A stretch of 64,000 nucleotides of DNA from Candidatus Gastranaerophilales bacterium (GCA_944323995.1 CALUUN010000001.1:1-64000); one strand, 5' to 3'. Positions 41,909-51,671 are shown, numbered from the stretch's first letter. Numbers and translations: made by a program. Notes: generated by a model from the sequence alone, not told the origin.

Positions 41909-42193
41909 ATGCAAACAGTAAATGAGATTCTTACAAAATTAGAAACAGCTGATAATTCAACTAAAAATGAATTGGAAAATATTCTTGTTAACTTCGGCAC
42001 ATCAGCAGTACCGCAGCTGGTAGATCAATTGCAGGTTGTACGCGGCATTAAACGCGGTGTTGTTGCCATGACTCTTATCAGAATCGGTAATGCTTCCGTT
42101 AAATATTTGAAAAAAGCAGCGGAAGACAACAAAGACTTTGAATGGGTTGCTGAATACCTTATCAGAGAAATTCAAGGTTCAAAAGCAGCATAA
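41909..42193 (+). CDS. Small HEAT-repeat-like protein
   Basis: A 94-residue helical protein with one to two HEAT-like repeats: FGTSAVPQLVDQLQVVRGIK and MTLIRIGNASVKYLKKAAED have the Pro/Leu spacing of the HEAT_2 family. Such small proteins act as protein-protein adaptors, and the partner is unknown. ATG 41909 with GGAGA upstream is preferred to the in-frame TTG at 41897. It stands alone between two terminators. Confidence 0.75.
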   Translation: MQTVNEILTKLETADNSTKNELENILVNFGTSAVPQLVDQLQVVRGIKRGVVAMTLIRIGNASVKYLKKAAEDNKDFEWVAEYLIREIQGSKAA

Positions 42194-42217
42194 TTTAGTT
42201 TTAAATACTTTTACAAT

Positions 42218-42243
42218 AAGCCGGCAAAAGCCGGCTTTTTTTA
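42218..42243 (+). terminator. Terminator after the HEAT-like gene
   Basis: AAGCCGGC AAAA GCCGGCTT followed by a run of T. It lies just upstream of the -10 of the patatin gene. Confidence 0.88.
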
Positions 42244-42246
42244 TGT

Positions 42247-42252
42247 TAATAT
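42247..42252 (+). promoter_or_regulatory. -10 box of a leaderless patatin transcript
   Basis: TAATAT ends exactly 6 nt before ATG 42259. There is no ribosome site between them, and the preceding terminator excludes read-through. Confidence 0.5.
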
Positions 42253-42258
42253 GAATCT

Positions 42259-43461
42259 ATGAGAAATAAGTCGTTAAATTACACATGTCTTTTCGGAGGC
42301 GGCGCAATAAGGGGTGCCGCATACGCAGGTGCAGTAAAAGCGCTTGAAGAAATCGGTATAAATCCGGTTAATATTGCAGGTTCCTCGGTCGGCTCGATTG
42401 TTGCGGCACTTGTGGCGCTTGGCTACAGCGCAAGCGAATTAAGGGAAATATTTCTTGATGTGAATTTTGCACTCTTCCGCGATTTTCAATTCGGACTCGG
42501 CCCGCAATTTGCACTGAGCAAAGGCGAACTCTTTTTAGACTGGATACGCGAACTTATTGAGAAAAAATTTTACGGGGACAGTTATCAAAAAGGTAAAAAC
42601 CGCTCGGTAACTTTTAAAGATATTGAAAAAAATCTTATCATAATAACAACTGATCTTTCAAATTTTGAATGCAAAGAATTTTCGAAATTTGAAACTCCTG
42701 ATTTTGAGATAGCAACGGCAGTAAGAATTTCATGCAGCATGCCCGGCTTGATGAAACCTGTAGAATACAATAACACACTGCTTGTTGACGGCGATTTGCA
42801 AAAAAGTGTTCCTATGTGGAAGTTGTCAAAACACCTTGCGGATAAAGATTCAAGAATACTTGAATTCAGACTGGAAGGCGACTTTGAGGGCTCAGACAGA
42901 AATGCCCTTGACTATGTTAATACGATATACAGCTGCATTACCTCAATTGCAACCTCTTTTATTTCCGACACCTACGGCTGCAGGGATAAATATGACTACG
43001 TTGTAATCAACACAGGCGATGTTATTGTGGTTGATTTTAACTATCCGAGAGAAAAACGTGAAGATTTAATCAACAGCGGCTACAATCAAACTATGGAATA
43101 TTTCACAAAGGTTCTGCCGGTAAAAAAACAGCAGCTTCTTGATAAATATTACACAATAGATAAATTTCTCAGAAAAATTAACAAATACATAGAAAATAAG
43201 CAGATTGTTAAAGGAAAAAATACTATTTGCGAAATGTTTGTAGATTTGTACGAAATGAAAGAATTTATAGATCCTGATATAACGGAAGGAATAAAAGAAT
43301 TTAATAAAATATTTAATGCTAATTTCAAATATCCTGCGTTGTTCGGCAAAGCTAAACTTAAAAATTCAGATCTTGTTAAAAGCACACTGTCACAAATAAT
43401 TGCCCGAACAAATGAACGAATTTACGAGCTGGAATCTTATATAGTCAAATTTTCCGTTTGA
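42259..43461 (+). CDS. Patatin-like phospholipase
   Basis: A 400-residue acyl hydrolase. The oxyanion loop is GGGAIRGAAYAG, the nucleophile elbow GSSVG (Ser near residue 40) and the catalytic aspartate lies in LLVDGDLQKSVP. Bacterial members cleave membrane phospholipid acyl chains, inside the cell or as effectors. There is no signal peptide. The C-terminal third (from about 290) is a helical extension without a known motif. It is probably leaderless. The tRNA-Leu promoter overlaps its stop codon. Confidence 0.9.
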   Translation: MRNKSLNYTCLFGGGAIRGAAYAGAVKALEEIGINPVNIAGSSVGSIVAALVALGYSASELREIFLDVNFALFRDFQFGLGPQFALSKGELFLDWIRELIEKKFYGDSYQKGKNRSVTFKDIEKNLIIITTDLSNFECKEFSKFETPDFEIATAVRISCSMPGLMKPVEYNNTLLVDGDLQKSVPMWKLSKHLADKDSRILEFRLEGDFEGSDRNALDYVNTIYSCITSIATSFISDTYGCRDKYDYVVINTGDVIVVDFNYPREKREDLINSGYNQTMEYFTKVLPVKKQQLLDKYYTIDKFLRKINKYIENKQIVKGKNTICEMFVDLYEMKEFIDPDITEGIKEFNKIFNANFKYPALFGKAKLKNSDLVKSTLSQIIARTNERIYELESYIVKFSV

Positions 43462-43486
43462 CAATTCAATATGTTTAAATTAATAT
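43458..43486 (+). promoter_or_regulatory. Promoter of tRNA-Leu
   Basis: TTGACA (43458-43463), 17 bp, TAATAT (43481-43486). The -35 overlaps the stop codon of the patatin gene. It gives a tRNA 5' leader of about 78 nt that holds a GCAGATGAA/TTCATTTGC inverted repeat. Confidence 0.65.
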
Positions 43487-43570
43487 AAAAGACGTCATCG
43501 CAGATGAATACACATCCAAGCAACCCCGAACTTCATTTGCAATGGCGCTTTACAGGAATAATAGTCAAAA

Positions 43571-43657
43571 GCTCCAGTGGCGGAATCGGTAGACGCGTTG
43601 GACTTAAAATCCAATCGGGTGAATAGCCCGGTGCCAGTTCAAGTCTGGCCTGGAGCA
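43571..43657 (+). tRNA. tRNA-Leu (anticodon UAA)
   Basis: The 87-nt cloverleaf has acceptor arms GCTCCAG and CTGGAGC with discriminator A, a D-arm GGCGGAATCGGTAGACGC, the anticodon stem TTGGA-CTTAAAA-TCCAA with TAA in the loop, a long variable arm typical of leucine tRNAs, and the T-loop GTTCAAGT. The 3' CCA is not encoded. Confidence 0.95.
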
Positions 43658-43667
43658 GACTATATAT

Positions 43668-43693
43668 AAGGAGGTTTTAAAACCTCCTTTTTT
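43668..43693. terminator. Terminator between tRNA-Leu and csaB
   Basis: AAGGAGGTTTT and AAAACCTCCTT form an uninterrupted stem followed by T residues, so it can end both convergent transcripts. Confidence 0.85.
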
Positions 43694-43699
43694 CATGCC

Positions 43700-44722
43700 T
43701 TAATTCGATTTTAAAACTTCGTCAATACCTGACCAGTCAAACTTTTTGCTGTCGGCAAATTCCTTCAATTTGGAACCGTTCAGTTGTTTTAATTCGTCAA
43801 ACACAATATCAAAATCTTCAGAAGCATCCATTGAAATAAGAGGAATACCCGCTTCATTTGCTAGTTTTTCAACCTTAATATCATAATTCACCGCAACAGA
43901 TTTAACACCGGCCTTCATTGCTGTAACAAGGGCATGAAAGCGCATTGCAATCATGTATTCTAGTGAAGATATACTTGATATAACCTGTTCTACCGTTAGG
44001 CCGTGCATAACTTCGGCATTTATATCGGGTTTTAAGGACTTCAATATTTTTTCAAATTTAACACAAACCGAAAGATCCGCAGAATCCTGCAGAGAGTATA
44101 TTTCTATCTTTTTATCAAAGAAATCTTTAATAATCTGCCTTGCAAGTTTTAAAAGCAAAGTGTCATTCATAGTGCTAAAATCTCTTAATTGAACGCCGAT
44201 AACACCTTTTGAATCCGACAATTCCAAATCGGAAGAAAATATCGGATCACAAAGCAGATGCGCATTAACACCTGCATTTTTCAAAAATTCGCAGCTTTTT
44301 TGGTCGCGAACAGAAACATAGTCGCATTTTTTAAGAATTTTCAGCGTAAAAAATTCCGCAATTTTATTCTTTATCGGGCCTATACCCTGCGCAAAGATAA
44401 TAACTTTTTTCTTATATCTTAATGCGGTTGCAATAACCCAGAGATAATAAACAAGCGATTTAAGACTTGTCACATCCTGCAAAAGGCTTCCTCCGCCGGA
44501 AATCAGAATATTTGACTGTTTTAATAAGCCTGCAACCTGAAAAAAGTCAAACGACTTAATAGAATTCACAAAATAATTCATTGAGGTTTTTCTCGGATTA
44601 GAGGACAAAACAACTATTTCAAATCCGAAATTTTTCAAACGATTAACAAGAACAGATAAAATAGCTTCATCACCGAAATTATCGAATCCGTAATAGCCTG
44701 AGATTACAATGCGTTTGTGCAT
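43700..44722 (-). CDS. csaB: Polysaccharide pyruvyl transferase CsaB
   Basis: A 340-residue pyruvyl transferase that transfers pyruvate from PEP to a cell-wall polymer, often creating the anchor for S-layer (SLH) proteins. Typical features are SGYYGFDNFGDEAIL at the start, LISGGGSLLQD, FAQGIGPI and the C-terminal MIAMRFHALVTAMKAG. It is the last gene of the eda-kdgK-csaB run; its start directly abuts the kinase stop. The link between pyruvate-generating KDG breakdown and wall pyruvylation may be only positional. Confidence 0.92.
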   Translation of the reverse strand: MHKRIVISGYYGFDNFGDEAILSVLVNRLKNFGFEIVVLSSNPRKTSMNYFVNSIKSFDFFQVAGLLKQSNILISGGGSLLQDVTSLKSLVYYLWVIATALRYKKKVIIFAQGIGPIKNKIAEFFTLKILKKCDYVSVRDQKSCEFLKNAGVNAHLLCDPIFSSDLELSDSKGVIGVQLRDFSTMNDTLLLKLARQIIKDFFDKKIEIYSLQDSADLSVCVKFEKILKSLKPDINAEVMHGLTVEQVISSISSLEYMIAMRFHALVTAMKAGVKSVAVNYDIKVEKLANEAGIPLISMDASEDFDIVFDELKQLNGSKLKEFADSKKFDWSGIDEVLKSN

Positions 44723-45658
44723 TTATGCCCCCTCAAAAATGGTATAAACTTCATCATGATAGGGAATAGATTTTATGGCACCCACGCCTTTTGCCTGTAA
44801 TCCTGCGACAACGGAAGCGAGCCTTGCAGCTTCAAACGGCGTGCAGCCGTGTGTTATACCGTGCAGAAAACCGCCGTTGAAGGCATCACCTGAGCAGGTT
44901 GTATCACACACATCACCCGTAAAAAATTCAGTAAACACAATTGAGCCGTTATACCCCGTGAAGTATCCGTTATCAGCGGAAGATTTTATAACAACAATAC
45001 CGATACCCTTATCCCAGAGGTATTTAATTGCCGCATCAACAGATTCTATGCCGAGAATAGGAAGGTCATGCCGCGCACTCATAAACAAAATATCAACAGA
45101 AGAAGATATTTCATCAAAATATTCACGCGCATCATCAACAGTAAAAACAGCAGGATTAAAATTCGGGTCATAAGCCGTCAAAATTTTCATTTCTTTTGCG
45201 ATTTCAAAGCTCTTTTTAACAGTTTCGCGTGCGGAAATTGAAAGAGATTGCGTAACTCCTGTAGTATAAATCACTTTTGAATTTTGAATATAATCGACAG
45301 AAATATCATCAACCGAAAGTTTAGCCGCAGCAGTTTTTTTTCTGTAGAAAGCAAATTCTTTCTGCTGATAACACGGTCTTGCAATTAAATACAATCCGTT
45401 TCTTTCGTCAGCCATTGTAACTCTTGAGATATCAAGGCCTTCGGATTTCCAGCCGTCGAGTAAAAACTCCTTAAAAGCATCGTTGCCCAGTTTAGTAACA
45501 AATCCAACTTTGGAACCGAGTCTTACTGCTGCGACCGCAGTTGCAAGGGCATCACCGCCGTAATATTTATATAAATATTCGGCGTCTTTCAATTTTTCTT
45601 CCGCTGACAATTCTACAAGACTTTCGCCTATTGTAATTATATCTAATTTATCTTCCAT
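44723..45658 (-). CDS. kdgK: PfkB-family sugar kinase, probable 2-keto-3-deoxygluconate kinase
   Basis: The 311-residue ribokinase-fold enzyme has ITIGESLVELS at the N-terminus, YYGGDALATAVAAVRLG (substrate glycines) and the C-terminal signature DTTCSGDAFNGGFLHG with the catalytic aspartate. Specificity for KDG is inferred from the adjacent KDPG aldolase gene, 8 bp upstream: kinase makes KDPG and aldolase splits it to pyruvate and glyceraldehyde-3-phosphate. GAGGA lies before the ATG. Confidence 0.85.
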   Translation of the reverse strand: MEDKLDIITIGESLVELSAEEKLKDAEYLYKYYGGDALATAVAAVRLGSKVGFVTKLGNDAFKEFLLDGWKSEGLDISRVTMADERNGLYLIARPCYQQKEFAFYRKKTAAAKLSVDDISVDYIQNSKVIYTTGVTQSLSISARETVKKSFEIAKEMKILTAYDPNFNPAVFTVDDAREYFDEISSSVDILFMSARHDLPILGIESVDAAIKYLWDKGIGIVVIKSSADNGYFTGYNGSIVFTEFFTGDVCDTTCSGDAFNGGFLHGITHGCTPFEAARLASVVAGLQAKGVGAIKSIPYHDEVYTIFEGA

Positions 45659-45666
45659 AAATCCTC

Positions 45667-46269
45667 TTATAATCTTGAGATTGCATCTTTAGCTCTGTCG
45701 GTTATCTCTGAATAAGAGTATCCTTCATAAAGGTCTCTGCCGACACCGACAGCATAAGCACCGGCATCAATATACTGCTTAACCTCGGATAATTTAACAT
45801 TTCCCTGCGGCATAATATTCAAAAAAGGCATGGGTCTTAAAAGATCTTCAAGATACAAAGGCCCGCCTATTGCCGTTATCGGATAAATTTTTACCAGAGG
45901 AATTCTGGCTTTCCATGCTTCATAAGCCTCATTAGCTGTCGAAGTACCGGCAATATAAGGTATTTTCTTATCTTTTGAAAGTTTAACGAGGTTCATATGA
46001 AAAATAGGCGATGAAAAGCATTTCGCACCGGACATAATAGCTGCTTGAGCCTGCATTGAGGTGATAATACCGCCTGCGCAAATTTTTGCTCTTTTAGAAA
46101 CTTCATAAATAGCTTCATAAATAGACGGATTTTCAACATTAACTTCCATAATATCAAGTCCGGCTTTCAAAAGCGCATCTGCCGTATCAACGACAACCTG
46201 CGGATTGCTGCTTCTTATAATCGGAAATATTTTTTGCTCGGACAAAGATTTAATTAAATTTTCGTTCAT
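45667..46269 (-). CDS. eda: KDPG/KHG aldolase
   Basis: A 200-residue class I aldolase. Key regions are FPIIRSSNPQ, MEVNVENPS (catalytic Glu), GGIITSMQAQAAIMSGAKCF and the Schiff-base lysine in LVKIYPITAIGGP. It cleaves 2-keto-3-deoxy-6-phosphogluconate to pyruvate and glyceraldehyde-3-phosphate. The active-site VKIYP is slightly unlike the usual KFFPA. It is the first gene of the operon and diverges from the adenylate cyclase over a 56-bp region holding a TATAAT on the minus strand. Confidence 0.88.
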   Translation of the reverse strand: MNENLIKSLSEQKIFPIIRSSNPQVVVDTADALLKAGLDIMEVNVENPSIYEAIYEVSKRAKICAGGIITSMQAQAAIMSGAKCFSSPIFHMNLVKLSKDKKIPYIAGTSTANEAYEAWKARIPLVKIYPITAIGGPLYLEDLLRPMPFLNIMPQGNVKLSEVKQYIDAGAYAVGVGRDLYEGYSYSEITDRAKDAISRL

Positions 46270-46325
46270 AAACTATCCCTTTTTCTAAATTTATTATATC
46301 ATAAAATCAGGGATAAGGAATTTGC

Positions 46326-48266
46326 ATGAAAAAATTAAACTCAAAATCATTTTTTATAAAGTCTGCTTTGATACATATATTTTTGTCCGTATTTGTAGTA
46401 CTGGTATCCTGGCAATTTTTTGAACCTGCCGCATACAATTTCATGCACAGGTTTTTCACGGCACAGACAACAGGCTCGGATGAAATAGTTCTGGTAGTCA
46501 TTGATGACAAATCAATTGAGCAGCACCGCTGGCCATGGCCGCGGGATTTGTATGCCAAAATTTTTGAATATTTAAACACATATTCCAAACCGAAAGTTAT
46601 AGGATTTGATGCTATATTGTCAAGTCTTGATAAAGATAATCCTGAAGCTGACAGGCAGTTATTTCAAACGGTCGGCAAAATAGACAATTTCATTGCGGGA
46701 TTCAGTCCGTTGATACAGGATTTTCCGCAAAACGACACTTCATATTTAAACAAATTTGATAAAAAATTTGCGGTAAATATTGATAACAAATCCGGCATAA
46801 AAATCCACGACAAATACAAAAGTGTTTCGCGTTTTCCGGAACCTTATTTTAATGCAATCAAGTACACGGGTTCAGTGAATACAACCCAATACACAAACGG
46901 TTATATAACAACAAGTGACCAGATTGTAAGCGTTCTTGGCAAAAATTATCCGTCATTTGCTTTGCGAATGTACATGTTTTTAAACAATACAGAGAGCCTG
47001 ACCCTGAATAAAAATAACATCACGGTAGACGAAACAAATCTGCAAATCCCGACAATAATGACATTTGACGGAGTCCAGAGTTTTCTTCACTACTATAAAA
47101 TCCGCGAAAATACCGAATACTCGCACAAAAAATACTCAGCTTCAGATCTTATAAATTCACTTGATAACATAAAAAATGGTAAAGCTCCGATAATAAATCC
47201 GGCGGAATTTGAGAATAAAATAGTACTGGTCGGCGCTAACGCAAAAGCTGCAGCACTCGGACTTGAAGATGCACTGCCGACTCCGATGCTTCAAAAACAT
47301 CCGGGAGTTGATATTCAAGCCACAAATCTGGATAACCTGCTTAACGGCGAGTTTGTAAAACAAACAACAATCAAGCAGGATATCTTTATTATTGTCATGC
47401 TGACCTTGATTACATTTATACTTATTGCAAGACTCTCGTTTTTCAAATCACTCGGAATACTTATACTTCTTGCGGCAGCGTACAGCGTTTTTGCAGCGTT
47501 GTGTTTTATGCACGGAATCGCGCCCAATGTAATTACACCGCTTGCAATTCAGCTTGTAACAATGATTTTCGGCTATTCTTACAGATTTATTCTTGAAGGC
47601 AGAAACAAAGAAAAAATCAAACAGGCAATGGGCAAATACCTTTCGCAGGATATTATGCAAAATGTTGTAAAAAACATCGACGATATCAAACTCGGCGGGA
47701 AAAAAGCGACCGTAACCGTTTTGTTTGCCGATATAAGAGGGTTTACCAGCATAAGCGAAAAACTAAGCGCAGAAGAAGTTTCTGTAATTTTAAACGAGTA
47801 CTTCACAGAAATAGAGCCGATAATTACAAAATACAACGGAGTTATAAATAAATTCATAGGTGACGCGGTAATGGCAATTTTCGGAGAACCGATTCAAGAT
47901 ATAAACCATGCCCGAAACGCTGTTTTATGCGCAAACGAAATGCTGAAAACAGTAGACAAACTGCGCGACAAGTGGCTTTTTGAAGGCAAACCGAAAATCG
48001 AAATCGGGATAGGAATAAATACCGGCGAAGCATTTGTCGGCAATATAGGTTCGGAAAAACGTCTTGAATATACCGTTATAGGCGATATGGTAAACCTTGC
48101 AAGCCGTATTGAAAGCTACAACAAGGTTTATAAAACTAACTTTTTAATAAGCAGTTCTACATATTCCTACGTAAGCAATATTGCAGACGTAATAAAAATC
48201 AGTGAAGTAACCATTCGCGGCAAATCTAAAAAAATGGATATTTATGAAGTTTTGAGGCTTACTTAA
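46326..48266 (+). CDS. CHASE2-domain adenylate/guanylate cyclase
   Basis: The 646-residue protein has an N-terminal membrane helix, an extracytoplasmic CHASE2 sensor (about 45-340, with VLVVIDDKSIEQHRWPWPRD-like start) and three transmembrane helices (about 350-430). The class III cyclase domain has metal aspartates in FADIRGF and GDAVMAIFG, the substrate region NKFIGDA, and EYTVIGDMVNLASRIES. Product cAMP is most likely. The same architecture is common in cyanobacteria. AAGGA precedes the ATG. recG starts immediately after its stop. Confidence 0.92.
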   Translation: MKKLNSKSFFIKSALIHIFLSVFVVLVSWQFFEPAAYNFMHRFFTAQTTGSDEIVLVVIDDKSIEQHRWPWPRDLYAKIFEYLNTYSKPKVIGFDAILSSLDKDNPEADRQLFQTVGKIDNFIAGFSPLIQDFPQNDTSYLNKFDKKFAVNIDNKSGIKIHDKYKSVSRFPEPYFNAIKYTGSVNTTQYTNGYITTSDQIVSVLGKNYPSFALRMYMFLNNTESLTLNKNNITVDETNLQIPTIMTFDGVQSFLHYYKIRENTEYSHKKYSASDLINSLDNIKNGKAPIINPAEFENKIVLVGANAKAAALGLEDALPTPMLQKHPGVDIQATNLDNLLNGEFVKQTTIKQDIFIIVMLTLITFILIARLSFFKSLGILILLAAAYSVFAALCFMHGIAPNVITPLAIQLVTMIFGYSYRFILEGRNKEKIKQAMGKYLSQDIMQNVVKNIDDIKLGGKKATVTVLFADIRGFTSISEKLSAEEVSVILNEYFTEIEPIITKYNGVINKFIGDAVMAIFGEPIQDINHARNAVLCANEMLKTVDKLRDKWLFEGKPKIEIGIGINTGEAFVGNIGSEKRLEYTVIGDMVNLASRIESYNKVYKTNFLISSSTYSYVSNIADVIKISEVTIRGKSKKMDIYEVLRLT

Positions 48267-50645
48267 GTGGAGAATCTTGAGAAGATAAAACTTGCCATAG
48301 AAGTTGAAATGAAATACCGTTATATTGATATACACGGCAGAAAACAGGCGTTCTCAAGTTTTATAAAAAAAGAAGCTGAAAAAAATTATAAACTTTCAAA
48401 AAAAAATCCCAAATGGGCTGTAATGATTGAAACTTTTGAACACTATCCTTTTGCCTCGGTTCCCGAAAGACGCCGCGCCATTGAAAGACTTATCAAAGTT
48501 ATCAAATCTGAAATTCAGAAAAATACTGAGGAAAAACCTGACACACCGGTTATAAAAAAGCCGGCAAATCAAACTGATGTTATGTATATTAAAGGCGTAG
48601 GCCCAAAAGTAGCCTACAAATTGAATAAACTCGGAATATATACTGCGCAGGATTTGATAATGTATTTTCCCAAAAAACATGTTGACTACTCATCGCGTAC
48701 TTTGATAAGAGATTTAAAAGAAGGTACATCGACAACCGTTTTCGGCTACATAAAATCAGTATCCGCATTTAATACGAGAAATAATCTTTCCGTGGTAAAG
48801 GTCACAATAGCCGACGAAAGCGGAAAATTTGAACTAAGTTTTTTCCAGTCAAAAAGCAACAGATTTATGCTTGAAAGAACCAAAGCACAGTTTCCGCATA
48901 ACGCCGGAATAATGGTTTCCGGAACGGTTAAAATGAACAATTACAGCCATAAATTAACTATTGACAAACCGACATACTCGATTATGACCGGTGAATTTTT
49001 GGAAGGAACAAACAAAAACCTCAATCTTGCAAGAATTGTACCTGTTTATACCGTATGCGAAGATTTAAGTATAAAAACCCTTCGCAAAGCAATTTATAAC
49101 GCAATACAGCTTTATAAGGAGGAAATAATTAACATTGTCCCTGATGAAATAAGAACAAGGCTCGGGCTTTTAGACAAAAAAACAGCGGTCGAACAGATTC
49201 ATTTCCCTGACGATATGAATTTGCTTGAAAAAGCAAGATTTTCACTTGTGTTTGAAGAACTTTTTCTTGTCCAGCTAAAATTAATCCGGCTCCGCGAAAA
49301 CACTGCAAAAAACATTTCATCAGTTGCACTTGAAATTCAAAAGGACGGACTTGTGCAAAAATTCATAAAAAGCCTCCCGTTTGAATTGACAAAAGGACAA
49401 AAAGATGCGGTGAATGAAATTCTAAACGACTTACACTCCGAAAAGCCGATGCAAAGGCTTTTGCAAGGGGATGTAGGAAGCGGCAAAACGGTTGTCGCAA
49501 CAATTATGCTTCTGGCGGCAGTTGAAAACGGGTATCAGGGAGCGATTATGGCGCCGACCGAAATTCTTGCGCAGCAGCACTACAACAACATGATACAATG
49601 GCTTACACCGCTCGGTTTAAGCGTCGGGCTGTTTTTGGGAAGCCACGGCAAAAAAATCCGCTCTCAATTTGAAACATCACTCAGAAACGGTCAAATGAAT
49701 ATCGCTGTCGGAACTCACGCCCTCATTCAGGAAAACATAGAATTTGCAAACCTCGGAGCTATTGTAGTGGATGAACAGCACAGGTTCGGCGTAAAACAGC
49801 GCAATGTTTTAAAGAAAAAATCTCAAAACCCGCAAATGCTTACAATGACCGCAACTCCAATTCCGAGAACCCTTGCTCTGACCGTTCACGGTGACCTTGA
49901 TTTAACCGTTATAAACGAACTTCCCAAAGGCAGACTTCCCATTAAAACATCTCTTACAAATTCTCACAGAGGGGTCTGGGAGCTTGTGCGCAGAGAATTA
50001 AATTACGGCAGGCAGGCCTATGTCGTTTACCCGCTCATTGAAGAAAGCGAAACCCTTTCGGCAAAAGCCGCAACTATTGAAGCTGAAAAACTGCAATCGG
50101 AAATTTTCCCCGATTTCAAAGTCGGACTTTTGCACGGCAAACTTAAAAATGACGAAAAAGAGCGGGTCATGCAGGATTTTAAAAATAAAAAATACGATAT
50201 ACTTGTTTCAACAACAGTTGTCGAAGTCGGTGTTGATGTTCCGAATGCAACCGTTATGGTAATTGAAAACGCTGAACGTTTCGGACTGTCGCAGCTGCAC
50301 CAGCTTCGCGGCCGTGTCGGCAGAAGCAGCCTGCAATCATATTGCATTCTGGTAAGCGGTTCGCGCTCTCAAGAAACTAAAGAGCGCCTTAATATAATGA
50401 CGCAGACAAATGACGGATTTGTTATCGCAGAAAAAGACCTTCAGCTCCGCGGGCCCGGAGAATTTCTTGGAACACGCCAGAGCGGCCTGCCCGATCTTAT
50501 AATTTCCGATATTGTCCGTGATGCTAAAATTCTGGAACTTGCCCGCAGTGAAGCTATTGATTTTCTTCAAAACAACAACATTAATGACTATCCTGCCCTG
50601 AAAAACGCAACCTCGCTTGAACTTTTTACAGGATTAGATATCTGA
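48267..50645 (+). CDS. recG: ATP-dependent DNA helicase RecG
   Basis: A 792-residue RecG that remodels stalled forks and Holliday junctions. The order is an N-terminal extension (about 1-95), a helix-hairpin-like segment MYIKGVGPKVAYKLNKLG, the OB-fold wedge domain (about 150-250), and the helicase core. Core motifs include GDVGSGKTVVA (motif I), VVDEQHRFG (DEQH) and MTATPIPRT, ending with HQLRGRVGRSS and the C-terminal LRGPGEFLGTRQSG. The N-terminal extension is like that of cyanobacterial RecG. The start is GTG 48267, next to the cyclase stop. Confidence 0.96.
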   Translation: MENLEKIKLAIEVEMKYRYIDIHGRKQAFSSFIKKEAEKNYKLSKKNPKWAVMIETFEHYPFASVPERRRAIERLIKVIKSEIQKNTEEKPDTPVIKKPANQTDVMYIKGVGPKVAYKLNKLGIYTAQDLIMYFPKKHVDYSSRTLIRDLKEGTSTTVFGYIKSVSAFNTRNNLSVVKVTIADESGKFELSFFQSKSNRFMLERTKAQFPHNAGIMVSGTVKMNNYSHKLTIDKPTYSIMTGEFLEGTNKNLNLARIVPVYTVCEDLSIKTLRKAIYNAIQLYKEEIINIVPDEIRTRLGLLDKKTAVEQIHFPDDMNLLEKARFSLVFEELFLVQLKLIRLRENTAKNISSVALEIQKDGLVQKFIKSLPFELTKGQKDAVNEILNDLHSEKPMQRLLQGDVGSGKTVVATIMLLAAVENGYQGAIMAPTEILAQQHYNNMIQWLTPLGLSVGLFLGSHGKKIRSQFETSLRNGQMNIAVGTHALIQENIEFANLGAIVVDEQHRFGVKQRNVLKKKSQNPQMLTMTATPIPRTLALTVHGDLDLTVINELPKGRLPIKTSLTNSHRGVWELVRRELNYGRQAYVVYPLIEESETLSAKAATIEAEKLQSEIFPDFKVGLLHGKLKNDEKERVMQDFKNKKYDILVSTTVVEVGVDVPNATVMVIENAERFGLSQLHQLRGRVGRSSLQSYCILVSGSRSQETKERLNIMTQTNDGFVIAEKDLQLRGPGEFLGTRQSGLPDLIISDIVRDAKILELARSEAIDFLQNNNINDYPALKNATSLELFTGLDI

Positions 50646-50680
50646 TTTTCAGGGAATAATATAAGTACAACAGTATAATT

Positions 50681-50750
50681 GTTAAGAAATATTACACAGC
50701 AAAATTAAAATAAAGCAATTATATAATTAATATATACTTTATATATATAA
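50681..50750 (+). promoter_or_regulatory. Shared-type promoter upstream of low-complexity protein 1
   Basis: GTTAAGAAATATTACACAGC begins at 50681. ACTTTATATATATAA begins at 50736, 55 bp on. The upstream box is the weakest match of the five; the downstream box is perfect. Confidence 0.45.
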
Positions 50751-50773
50751 CGATAATTATATGGGAGAAGTAT

Positions 50774-51601
50774 ATGGCGCTCAGAAATGTACACGTATTT
50801 CCACAAAGAACGCAAAGAGCTGCAGTATTTAACCGAACATACGTTGTTCAACAGCAACAGGCACCGAAAGCAAACAACTCTGCATTTTGGGGCGCAGGAC
50901 TTGCCGGACTTTTAATCGGCACACTTAACGGACTTGCGGAAAATCCGGACTTATTCAAAGGCGCAAGAAACGAATACGATTTACTTAACCAGATGCAGCA
51001 AAAAGAACCGCTTGAACCGACGGTACAAAATAATCCTGAAATTGAACCGGAAACTAAAACGAATCCGGAACCCGAAACAGACCCGGCAAAAGTTGATGAA
51101 AATAAAGATGACGGTCTTGGCGGGCAGGAACCATTGCCGGAATATTCAATTAAAGAAGATGCAAAAACAACAGAAACCGTAAAAACCATCAAATACGGCG
51201 GTCCCTGGCATTATGCACAATATTACACAGATGAAAACGGCAAACAATTGCAAATAGGCTCGGCAGAGTTCAGTGCAATTATGAACAGTCTTAAAACCGA
51301 AATGGGCGAAGTTGACGGCGACAGAAGCCTTAGAGTCTTACCAAAAGAAATAACCATCGGCGGCAAAACATACAGCTTAATGGGCGCAGCAGAACGTGAC
51401 GCTCTTGGACTTATCGGTGAAAAAGGCACAACAGATACAAGATACAGAGCAATCAGTAACGGAAGTACATATTCCGTATTTGAAACAAAAGACGGAAATA
51501 CTACACTCATTGGCTCTGATTTAACAAAAGAACAAGCCGAAACCTTAAAAGCATCAAAAGAAGCAGAAGCAGCTGCACTGGCTGCAAGCAATGATGAATA
51601 A
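50774..51601 (+). CDS. Low-complexity protein, paralogue of the next gene
   Basis: The 275-residue protein begins MALRNVHVFPQRTQRAAVFN and contains FNRTYVVQQQQAP, a small hydrophobic patch (FWGAGLAGLLIGTLNGLAEN), then a Pro/Glu/Asp-rich linker with PETDPAKVDENKDDG. A C-terminal folded region (about 130-275) includes GGPWHYAQYYTDENG. The FNRT-VQQ and FWG-G patches and the TDPAKV linker recur in the protein at 51696, so they are tandem paralogues. There is no signal peptide. GGGAG precedes the ATG. Function unknown; shared promoter type suggests the same regulon as 14585, 23405 and 29299. Confidence 0.75.
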   Translation: MALRNVHVFPQRTQRAAVFNRTYVVQQQQAPKANNSAFWGAGLAGLLIGTLNGLAENPDLFKGARNEYDLLNQMQQKEPLEPTVQNNPEIEPETKTNPEPETDPAKVDENKDDGLGGQEPLPEYSIKEDAKTTETVKTIKYGGPWHYAQYYTDENGKQLQIGSAEFSAIMNSLKTEMGEVDGDRSLRVLPKEITIGGKTYSLMGAAERDALGLIGEKGTTDTRYRAISNGSTYSVFETKDGNTTLIGSDLTKEQAETLKASKEAEAAALAASNDE

Positions 51602-51603
51602 AT

Positions 51604-51671
51604 GTAAACAAATGTAAAAAATAAGTTATTCCCTGACAATTAAATACTCAATATATACTTTATATATATAA
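51604..51671 (+). promoter_or_regulatory. Shared-type promoter upstream of low-complexity protein 2
   Basis: GTAAACAAATGTAAAAAATA begins at 51604, right after the preceding stop codon. ACTTTATATATATAA begins at 51657, 53 bp on. ATGTAAA is directly repeated with a 10-bp period. Confidence 0.5.
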